Part shown: in pieces, positions 46,560 to 58,100 of the stretch
How positions within the stretch are numbered: the stretch's first letter is position 1
Layout: the number at the start of each line of letters is the position of its first letter
Origin: Akebia trifoliata
Taxonomy: Eukaryota; Streptophyta; Magnoliopsida; Ranunculales; Lardizabalaceae
DNA length: 64,000 nt
Assembly (NCBI GenBank): GCA_017979445.1
Contig: CM030713.1
Span: forward strand, 28,377,934-28,441,933
Reading direction: 5' to 3'
Program-made: the position numbers and the translations under genes
The notes under the pieces: model-generated
Seen by the model: only the letters and a program-made list of their open reading frames with translations
Told to the model about the DNA's origin: nothing
Database searches by the model: none

Positions 46560-48300
46560 AATTATCGATTGTGTTAGTTTTGAAATTTTCTAACCTCATT
46601 TGTGAAATTTGATGACTAGATAGATTAGAGGAAAATGCACATGTATCTATATTATTGTATAATGATATCGAAATGGATATTGGTTATCTGATGCTTGATG
46701 TACCGACATCAATTTTGGGTCCATCATTGTGGATCTGATCATTTTTTAGTTTGGTGGGATGGGCATCTTAGGGACCTTCTGTATCCGACTAGGGGATTTC
46801 TTTAACTTATAACTTGTATATAAGAGAGCATTAAAGTAATATAATAAATAATTAATCAAAGGATACCTAAAAGTAAGTATACTTCAACTAAATATAGAAT
46901 CTAGAGATAATGTGAAGTCTTTATTTTTTTACACTTTTTCTTTACATAGATAATTCATATTTTCTATTCATTTTCAATTCAACTGCTTATTTATTAATAG
47001 AAAATGACCTAAATGCGCTCGTCTTCAACATCTAGTCAAAAGCCCTTAAAATTTTTTTTTTTTTCTCAAAACTGGTCAACTTCTACTTCTTTCAATGAAA
47101 ATTTTAACCCTCATATTCAATCTTAAGATTCTTTGTACTTCAACCTTCAAATCTCAAGTCAAAATAGGATTTTAACAGAACGATAAAATGATGAAATATT
47201 GGATAGAAAAATTTAAGAATTTGTACAATGGTTAAGGAAATATACAAAATGATGGACTAAAAAAAAAAAGTTAAATAGATTGAAATTAATTTTATTATAT
47301 TTTTTCAATGGATTTCAAAAAAATCTAGAGTTTCCTTTAAAGGATTAGTGTTAGTTTGAAAACGATGAATTGAAAATAAAATTGAGTAGACTAAAAATTA
47401 TCCTCTACCTACATAAAATGCTAGTTGGTTTCTTCTATTTTTTTTTGTCGTTTGATGTTGCCACATCATTTACTATATAATGATGTCACATCACCTGTCT
47501 TTCCTGCTATATGAGAAGAATTGAAATAAGTAACGTGTCATGTTTCTATAAAATAGAAAATACATTGTCCATGTGGCACACTTTAATACGAGTTTAAAAC
47601 ACATTGGACTCCTAATGGAACACATCAGATGTCTACATGGCATATTTTCTTCATTGCACACAGTTTGATGTGTTTAATCTCCGATCAAAACGTGCCATGT
47701 AGGCATTTCATGTTGTTATAGGAATGAACCACTACTCTGAATCGCGGCTCATGAGAAAAGACCGAATATAAGTGGTTGGACACTAAAATTTGGAATCCCA
47801 AAAATGCCCCCCACCTTTACACTTAAACTTCATTCTATCAAAGTCTTTTTTTTTTTTTTGTCAATGATCAATAAAATTGCAATCACATTATTCTCATGTC
47901 CCTAAAATCACATTAGTATTCACGTTATAATACACGTGCATTTGCACATACCACCTCCTAGCACAATAAATATTGAAGAACTTGATGATGATGAATTTTG
48001 AAAAGAAAAATAACTGGCTTTGATTAGAGGTTGAAGACAATGGTAAAATAAGTATTTTTTATATTAGACTATCAAGAACTCTTGTATGTTTCAAACTTGG
48101 CGGTATTTCTAATATTCACCAAATCATGGGGTATGTTAAAATTACTATTTTTTCATTAACTTTCAAAATTTGGGAGACTTAACAAATTTTTTCCAATGTG
48201 AAGATCAAATTTTTTTTTCTTTATGAAAACTTATAAAAAGTAATCCTCCCCCCGGCCTTTCAAAAGAAAAAAAATAAAAAAACCTTTTAGTGTTGGACGA
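46560..48300. other. Spacer without recognisable gene
   Basis: AT-rich sequence with scattered homopolymer runs. I see no coding region, RNA gene or complete element. Confidence 0.5.
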
Positions 48301-48310
48301 CACTTCAAGG

Positions 48311-48594
48311 GGGAAGCAGATCCTCTGTATCACATGGTTCCTGTAGCAACTCTCTATCACATTTCAAATGATGAGAGAGGTATTTAAAAAAAAAAAATTT
48401 AACATCTCAAACTCTTACGATCATGAATTAGATTTGATTAAAAAATAAAAAATAAAAATAAAAAGTTTATTATGTAGTATCCATGTCATTAAAAATGAGC
48501 AACTACTCCTCTCCTCAGATTTTAAGTTGTGAGATCTTCTTCTATCGTTGATGTGGTTGCTACAGGAATCATGTGCTACAGAAGATCCACTTCC
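48311..48594. mobile_element. hAT-like MITE with 8-bp target duplication
   Basis: The left end GGGAAGCAGATCCTCTGTAT and the reverse complement of the right end GGAAGTGGATCTTCTGTAGC pair, extending through CACATG(G/A)TTCCTGTAGCAAC. CTTCAAGG flanks it at 48303-48310 and 48595-48602. The interior is A-rich and non-coding. Confidence 0.75.
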
Positions 48595-49734
48595 CTTCAA
48601 GGGGACCTATGAACAATTTTTTAGTTTTAGGGGATTTTATCTCGAGTGGGGCCTTAGGCAACTGCCTAACATGTCTCATGACTTATAGTAGAGCCGGCCT
48701 TGACAAAATGGGAAAATTCAAATTTACAAAATTTAATTTATTATGTTTATTTGACTGAAAATTCAATGAGAATCGCACGTGGCATGTTTGGAAGGTCTTT
48801 GTTAGAATTTTGATTAAGACATGTTTGCAAACCTTCTCGCACGTGGTTCACAAATTAATGAAATGGTGTGCGATCCAAAAACTTCAAAAATATTATAAAA
48901 TAATATTTTGTTGATAATTCCAACCCTGAGTCACTAATGGCGTGATCAATTCGACGTTGAATAGCACTCAGCCTCCACTGTGGGACCTACAATTTGATTA
49001 TAACTTTGATATTTATAAAAGATTTGTCCCCTCTGTTGGCCTAGTCAGATAATGCCACGTGGGAAGCAGAGTAACAAAGTTCAGAATCGAATAATATTCG
49101 ATTGATTTAATTCGGATAAATTTGAGAAAGTTTCGTTAATAAATAGGAATTTTTTAAATAAAATATATAAAATAATGTTTTCGGATTTCTTACCAAAACC
49201 CATCATCTTCAACCTCCCTAAAATCTTTATCTTATTCTTGAGATACAAGAGGATTAAAGAAAGTAAAATTTTGAAGGTGAAGGGGTAAATATTTTACCAT
49301 ATTCATAGATTAATTTGTTGATTCGTCACTTTAATTACTTGATCCCTTATTTCGTCGTCATGTAATAGTTGATTTATATGTAATTTATGAATCTATCTGA
49401 TTTGGCCGTCTTATATCATACCCACTAAGGTTTTTACTTCCGAAAATGAGTTTAATATCTATTTTCACTATTTTTATTTACATTCTTTTTTTTTTAATCG
49501 TTCTCTTGCTTTTTTAGAATTTTCAACTTAAATATTTCTTTCAACTTAAACTATAATTGATCTTCATTCGAGTATTACTTTTAGAATACTAAAAAAGATA
49601 TGCCAAAAGTAATTTTAGATATTTTAAATTGATAATTATTTTTTCTTCATTTAGTTATTGATTTTAATGGATCTAAGGGACATTAATAGATCATGCCCAC
49701 ACACATTCATAAAAGAGTCGTGATAATCTGAAGC

Positions 49735-49838
49735 CCCCATCACAGAACCATAGACCATTTGTCTCGAGATACACAAGAAAAAGATTTGTGATTTTATGTA
49801 TCCCGATGAAATGTTTTACGATTCTGTGATGAGGGCGT
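49735..49838. mobile_element. Palindromic mini-MITE, CTCGAGATACA family copy 2
   Basis: catcacagaaccatagacca and tgtctcgagatacac face tatgtatcccgatgaaatg and acgattctgtgatg. About 104 bp, almost fully self-complementary. Confidence 0.65.
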
Positions 49839-50645
49839 AGGGGTGTGTATGTCAGAGGGGGGGGGTATCAGAATATCATTATTCTTCATAAAATGGAATC
49901 CACCGAGAAAGATGACATGACATGTTCCAATCCACTTAAAATATGAACCCTAATATGGCTAAGAAAACATAAAAGATTGCTATAAAGTGTTAAAATCATA
50001 GTAATCACCTCCTTTTTTTGGGAGGTTTTGATGAATCTAGGATTAGTCGCAATATATGATAAGTTAATGAAAAATCAATTGAGATGATTTAAAAGTATGT
50101 GTAAAGTTAACGCCCTAAAATGGGGAAAGCAAATGATAGTTAGGAAATATTTGAAAACACACACTTTAATGAAATATATAACTTAATAAAAAAAAGTTAG
50201 ATTTGGATCTGGATGTATGAAGGCCCAATTATGGGTGGACCCATTTCGTGTACTACCCAAGCCCACTATGACTGATAATAAGTTTGTTTAAATCATAACT
50301 GGGCCTGTAAAAAATACTAGCCCATGTTGGTTATTTTAGTTGGGCTAGCCCTAAGTTCGTCAGGGCATGTCCTAATCTTTTGAGAAGCCATAGAAGGTGA
50401 TGTAGACTGTAGACAAGCTAGTGGGTGTTGTCCATGCTACACCCCAAGAGTCCATTGGGCTGGAGATAACATTCGAGCCCATGAACTTTAGTTTAGGCCC
50501 ATTTTTAGGTTGGGCTTGAATACACAACAACAAAGCTGTGTCCCAAAGATTTGTGGTCCGCTAGACGAATTATTTTCCTTCATTCCAGTCTATCTGACTT
50601 GGGCGCGAGTTAATGAAAGCCCACAAATATTGTCCCCTGCAAGTT

Positions 50646-51196
50646 GGGGTGTCAATGGGGTCGGTTCCAATTAGATTCCTAAAGGAACCATAACCAGAAT
50701 TGTTAAATTTTCTTGGTTCCAATTCCGATCATAGTTTTAAAACTTGGTTTCGCGTCTCATCTCGTCCAGTCCAAGTCAGATACCAAGTCATCTTGGACGA
50801 GTTTTCTGATACGTTTGAGACGTCTCGTTCAAAAAATAAAAAAATTGAACGTGAATCCTAAATCTCGGTAAAAAAATTGACTTTGTGAGTTGGTCTCATT
50901 CAGCTCCGATATTGAGTTAACTCGGGCGATACGCCGCAGTCGAGTTTTAAAACCATGATTCTGATAGACTCTAATTTTAATTCTCAAATTGATTGGACCA
51001 AAATCCAAACCGTAAGAAATTCTCTCTTTAAATGGTTCTGGTTCTCATTCTTTATTCTTATCTGTTCCTATTGATTTTGGTCCTCAATTGATTTGGTTCC
51101 AAGAGATCCGACTCTAATCAATTCGATCAATAGGGTATCCAGAGCTATCTTATCGGTTTCGGTTTTGGTTAAATGGATACCCATTGATACCCCTAG
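50646..51196. mobile_element. hAT-like MITE interrupted by a CATGGTTTTAAA-family copy
   Basis: Outer ends ggggtgtcaatgggg and the reverse complement of acccattgatacccc, with ggttcc/ggaacc-rich arms. It is interrupted at 50730-50957 by an element with ends CATAGTTTTAAAAC and GTTTTAAAACCATG flanked by ATTCCGAT (50722-50729) and ATTCTGAT (50958-50965), an 8-bp duplication with one mismatch. Confidence 0.7.
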
Positions 51197-52199
51197 TTAG
51201 GGGATATTTAGAAAGAAATCCCTTCCGTAGACCCATTAAGTAATTTTTCATTCTTTTTATCATGAAAACTTTAAGTTTGGGTGGGAATCATTATTATCTT
51301 AATTTGCATGAGAAATCATACTCACCAAAATCTACGACTAATTGAAAAAGTTGTGACATTTTTCTTCACCAATTTAATCACGACTTTTTCATTAAATCTT
51401 GATTTCTGCATACTTCACGATTAAATCGTAAACTTTGTGATTAAATCAGACAAAATAAAAGATGTCCTTGATGCACTAGTAAGAGAAGATGACCTTGATT
51501 TAATGAAACTTAACTTGCACTCATGATTGTAATTTAATACGGGGGTTTGATGATTTATTATTATAATTTAACATGGTATTTGATTAAATAATATGAGAAC
51601 ACCACCTAGTAGGAACAATTATACGGTCCTAACCCTAGCTCGGTTTTTTTTTTTTTTTTTCTTCTGAATTTATCATATATTTCGAATTTTTCTCTTGCCG
51701 ACTTATTCCCGAACCTCGACTTGGTGACTCTTATTATAAGATGAGAAGGAGGAGGGCTGAAGAAGAAGAGTAAGGTTGAATTTTATTTTCATGAAAAAAG
51801 AAAATCAAATCAAACATAGGAAAATGTAAATTTCCATGGAAAAATGGGGTTCCCAACAATTTTTGATACGAAGTCTAACAAACATACCCTCCGGTTATTT
51901 TATTTCAGTATATAAGATAATACCGAGGTCAAGGGGCGTTTCATCAATTTAAAAAACTTTAGGGGCATCTCAAATATTCACCATAACGTGGTGGTGTATA
52001 TCTAAATCACCCCAAAAGATATAAATAATAAAATATAAACCCATAACGGCAACAAACCACCTTCTCCAGGCCCTCTCGTCTTCCACTCTCCTGTAAATTA
52101 GCAGAGATGAAAGACGAAACAGAGAGACTCACGAAACTCATTTTCTCTCTTAATTAGGTTTTTTTTCTAAAATTATCTAATCGGCGCACATTAGCAAAT

Positions 52200-55100
52200 A
52201 TGGGTGTTGGAGGGAACTTCTGGGATTTGCTAAAACCCTACACCCGAAACGAAGGATTCGATTTCCTTCGAAACAAGAGAGTAGCAGTCGATCTCTCATT
52301 CTGGATCGTTCAACACGAAACAGCTCTCAAGAACAAAGCAAGAAATCCTCACCTCAGACTCACTTTCTTCAGAACTATTAATCTCTTCTCCAAGGTTCGA
52401 ATCTCCTTCTTTTCCCCCCCATTTTTTGGTTCAATTTTTGACATTTGTTTCGAATTTATCAAAAAAGAAGTAAAATTTTGCAGCTTGGAGCATTTCCAGT
52501 ATTTGTTGTTGATGGGGTACCCTCTCCATTAAAGGCTCGGGCGAGGATCGAGAGATTTTTCCGTTATTCGGGGATTGATTTGTCTGGTTTGCCCAAGGCG
52601 GATGATGGGGTTTCTGTCGAAAGAAATGGGGCTTTTACGAAATGCGTTCGAGAGTGTGTGGTGAGTCGTTGTGAGCAATTTTATTTCTCACTCTTTCTTG
52701 TTTGGGTTTGAATTTTCCTTTTAGTGATCATGTTATAGGGTTTATGTGTTTTTCTTTATTATTACTTAGTTCGTGGAAGACTCATGAATAGTGAACCAAT
52801 TTATGGAACAAAGTGTTAAAATAAAGCCATTTTCCCTTTTTCTTGTTTAATTTTTTGTTAAATTTAGAAACTTGTGGAATGAACTACGAATTGAATAACT
52901 TGAGACAAGGATCCTTAGAGTCTAAATACCCACGAGAATAATTAATAAAATATCAAAGAAAAACTTGGTTTTTAAGGGTAGAAAAAAATCATGTTTTTTT
53001 TTTTGTAAACGACAGAGTTATTTACATTCCCGAGGAAATAGAGTTGGCTCGGGAATTGCACTACTGTGTCAAGTTGTGCTACCCAATTTTATGTATATGC
53101 AAGGAAACTGTCTGATTTTATGTGAACTTTTATTGCTCCTTCAATGATAGTTTTGGAGCTTCCCATGATATGCAAGGGAATCTAACTACTCTATTTTGAG
53201 TTTCAATGACGTACATATTTCAATGGGGTTAATGGGTATGCAAGGTGCCAGCTTGCTAACTTGGTTAAAGTCTGTGAGTGTTGATATCATGACCTGGGTT
53301 CAAAAACCCACCTTTATCTACTAATTACTAACCACTAACTTGCTTGCTTAGGAAAAAAAGGGGTTGTGCATCCTCTAGAGACCGTATTGCATATTTATTT
53401 TATATATTTCCCAAATGTGTCTTGGATATATGCTTAAATGACCTTATCTAACTTGTTTGAACATAGTCTACTTTTAGAATAAGACACAAGACCTTGTCTC
53501 AATTGAGAAATAGGACTTACAACACAAGGATGTGAATTCTATTAAGAGACAAATATCAATGGAACATCCATTACATAGAATGGGTATTTGAGAAACTTAT
53601 TCAAAAGAACATACTAGATGTACTTGTTTGAAAGAACATATACAAAGAACTTGCTTTGGAAAGAGCACATCTATTAATAGAGATTGCAGAAAAGAAAGCA
53701 AAAGTTGAGTCCAAAGTTTGATAGAGTCATTGAATAAGTCTTCAAGAGATCAGACCTTACAGCCATTTTCAACAACTTAGTACTTTCTCTTGATGATATT
53801 GAATATATGGCTTATTGAATGCTCTAGGTTGTCTTATATAAATGCCCTCTTTCCCATGTATCTTTCACGTGAGGAAATATCAAGAGTTTCTCTTAGTGTT
53901 AGATGCTCCGAGAGAGATGCTCTAGTTGGGTTAATCTCTTGGGTAGCCTAGTGACTTGTGTGATTTAAAGTGTCTAGGAGCAACAACCATGATAATGACT
54001 TCATGATGATGTGTAGCTGTGAAGTGCAAAGTGCACCTCAATCACCCGACGCCCATACTTGGGGGCTAGTTTGCAAGTGCCGCACACTAGGTGAAAAACA
54101 ACTCACCCACTGGAGTCCCTCCACTATTCTATAAGCTCCTTGCCATTCTCCTCCTTTCCGTAAAATTTTGAGAGCTCTTAAAAGTCTACTCTTTTTTTTT
54201 TCCCTATTGGACTTTATTTTACAAACCTTGTCAAAATGTGGATAAAAAGGGTTGAACTTTGAGCCCATGACCTCTTTTAGAAAACCAATTTAGGTATGGT
54301 TTTGATCCCAGGTCTATGATATTACCACATAGAAACTTTATGGAATCACTTACTCTAGTAAAGTGGAATTTCTTTTTCTCATGGCTATCAAGTTTCCCCA
54401 AGTTCGTAGCACACTCAAAGGCTGTGATTATGAGTGGACTGAGGCTCAAGAATGTGTTTATTTGGATGGTGGATTTTGGAAATAAACTTTGGGCTCGATA
54501 GATTGTTTGAGGGTAAAACAGATTCTGCAAGTGAATGAGCCTTCCCTTTCAGCACATAGTTGGAGAGGCAAACACACTGACACTTCCCTTGAGTATGGTG
54601 CTCATATAGAGCTGGTGTATGTAATCTTTCCCTCGATATGACTTTTTGTTTCCGGCCTTTTCGTTTTTTCCTTTGGATCAAGCTTCTATTTTATATAATT
54701 CCTCATTTGTCAAAACACACATGTTGAAGTTTCAAAAGCACTTTGCACAATGGTACCTGACACTTATCCAATATTGGCAGGTATATTTCTAATTCTTTAT
54801 GTTAATTTCTATCTTTTGCAACATTTCATATATCCATGCATAATTCAAAATTTCGCATTTTTTTACGTTTTATTGTTTTGTTACAACATTTCATATATTT
54901 GTTAGGGTGATGACCATCATACTGGAGCACCTTTTTAGTTTTATTTACGTACATATTTCTTTTGTTTGTTACATTTTTGGAATAGTTAGTCTACGTATGG
55001 ACTAATGTTGACTTGACAGGAGCTGCTCGAACTCCTTGGGATGCCGGTAATAAAAGCAAGATGCGAAGCAGAGGCACTTTGCGCCCAATTAAATAGTGAA

Positions 55101-58100
55101 GGTCTTGTAGATGCTTGCCTAACAGCTGACAGTGATGCTTTTCTATTTGGGGCCAAATGTGTGGTAAAATGCCTTCGTCCCAATTCCAAAGTATGATCTT
55201 GATTTTAGCATTTTCATTGGCATTCCCAAATTTTATTTTCTTTTCTATGTTGCAATAATATCTCATGATCTTACTTATCTCTATATTTTGTTGTGTAAGA
55301 GATTATTGCCTCCAGTTTTGTGCCTTTGAAAATATCTCTACCTTCTCTTTGGTGTGCGATGGTCTATGGGGAAGGAGAGGAATATAAGACTTTTTGATGG
55401 AGAGAGGAGGATCTTGTAGCCTTTGTCTTGAAAATCTGAGCTCTTTTGTTTGCTTGGACTTCGTTCATGCCAGAGTTTAGTGATTGTTGTTTTGAACACT
55501 TTGGTTTTAGATTGGATTTTTTTATATGTAATTAGCAATATTTCTTTGTTGTTTTTCCTTCTAGTGATGAGCTCTCTCATTAGAGCCTTTGCTTTTATTT
55601 TGCTCCTCCTTTTCTATTAATAAATTTGTTCTTTTTTACCAATCATATATATATATATACTCCTAGTAGGCAGTTAACTGTGTTAAGCTGTGTGGTCCAT
55701 ATGATATACATAAACTAAGCTGGCAATCTGATACCATCAATTATGCCATTTCTCATGATGGTGACTTTAATGTCTTGATTCAAGAGCTGACCCCAGAATA
55801 ATCAGGATAATTTCTAGCCTCTATTAGGTCCAATTAAGCTATATGATCTGGTCCAATCCCAAATGGGCTCATTCACAACGTGGGTTAATCCACTTTCAGA
55901 ATGGGTTTTTTCGCAGTACCATACATCCATCTTAATTTGGCCCATTCCCATCATATTTTCAGTTTCCTATTCGAGCTGTGTTTCTAGTAGTTCATTGAGC
56001 TAGGTTCCTGTTTCAGTCTATTTGAGCCGACCCCAAATTTTTAGGGCAGGCTTCGATGATGATGATGATTTTGAGTGTAAAATTAGCCTTTTATTTTGAA
56101 GTCTTGGGTTTTGGTTAGTTTCTATTTGTACTAGACTTGCTAATGGGAATTGTATGTAATTAGAAATGTGTGTAAAGAAAAGGTTCTCGATTCTTAGATT
56201 AGTTGCTATTTCTGTTTGAGGAAGAATTGGTGTACAATGAGGAGTCTTTCAACTCTGCTTTCCAGACCTCTGTATAAACTTCCTTCGAAGTTGTAGAGTG
56301 AAATTTGAAGAACATTCCTGTCCAAAATCAATTTGGCTTACAGATCTACTTTCTAGCGTCTTCACGTATGGTACAACCGACAGGTGGATTGCCATCAACT
56401 TTGAGATGATGGATCTCCTCATCTTTGAGAGACCCATTAATAACAGTCATTTCTCATGTGAGTTGCATCAATATTGAGCAAGTATTTGAGGGTCCACAGG
56501 TCTTTGATATCAGAAAACCTATATGAATAGTCTTTCAACTGTTGCTTAGTAGAAGCATCATCACCAATGATCATGCTGTCATCAATGCACAAAATAGGAT
56601 GTAATAAAGAAAATAAATAGGCTTTAGGCATGTTGAAAGAAGGATAAGAGTGATACGAATGAGGTTTGATTTTATGAAATTTGACATGCAGAGAAGGGGA
56701 AAAATTAGTAGAGAAACCAAACTGGTACATAGAAAAAGGTAAAAGCAACTGATAGTAAGATAAGAGTGAGAACAACTGGAGATACTAGTGACGATCTATT
56801 AAATTCTCTAAGAAGATTACCATATCACTTGGTTAAAGGTTTATCTCAGAAGTGATATAATTAGAAAAACTGGTACTGGAAGAAATAGTTTGAACAAAAG
56901 AAAATAAACAGTTTGTCTATACTGAGAAGTTATCAAAACCGTTAAAAGACTTGTCTAAAAAAAGTGCACTAAATGTGAGATTTGTAATAGAGACTTGGGC
57001 TCCTACCTCTTTCATTGCCATGTGTGTGATTCTCTCTTTGGTTATTTTCCTTTCAAATCCCTCTCTTTTCTCCTTTTTTTTATGATTATTTTTTTTCCAC
57101 AAGATCTTCATATTTACTCTTTTCCATTTCTTTCATGATGATCATGTACAGATTGAATTACCATTCAACGAATTTTTCACTTCCTTAGCAAGAATAAGCA
57201 TTATTACATTTAATGCAGGAACCTTTTGAATGTTACCACATGTCAGATATTGAAGCTGGTCTTGGGCTGAATAGAGCACACTTAGTTGCCATCGCTTTAT
57301 TGGTGGGGAATGACCATGATTTAAGTGGGGTCTCTGGGATTGGGGTTGAAACAGCTTTACGCTTTGTTCGTATGTTTCCCGAAGAAGAGATCTTGAATAG
57401 GTTGGTTTGTTGTATTAATTAGATTCTGACCTGAATGTTTCACTTTTTATATTTACAACAGTTGTTTCTCTTACAGGTTACGTGAAGTAGGCAATGGGGA
57501 TATTCCAGTATATCAGATTGCTAGAAAAATAGGGGATTGTGATGTACCCATTTCAGAGGAGAACTCACCAAAGATAAAATCTCCTCACTGTTCTAACTGT
57601 GGCCATCCAGGCAGCAAGAGAGCTCATCTCAAGATTTCTTGCGAGTATTGTAAAGTTAATGGCAGCAAAAATTGCATGCAAAAACCAGTGGGGTTTAAAT
57701 GTGAATGCTCTACTTGCAATATGGTATTTATTTATTTGATATTTACTGTTTCATCTTTTTTTTTTTTTCTTACTCACTGCTCATCTTCAATACATCTCTT
57801 TCCTTCAATAACAGCATTGTATGGGGCTTCAAATGGCAGGATAGGAAAACTAAAGAACAGAAGAAACATGAAAGTTGGCAAATTAACATTTGCAGCAAAA
57901 TTTCCATGGAGAAGAATTTTCCTAACGATGAGATCATTGAAATGTATATGGACCAGAACCACGGAAATTTCAGTGGTATGTTTATGATTGGAATCTACCG
58001 TTTTGTGTGAAATTTAGGATTTTCATTGGAATGTTAAAGCAATTGCAAAAATGCCATTACACTATCCCATGAGAAGTATACCTCTTTCCTAATCTTCTGA

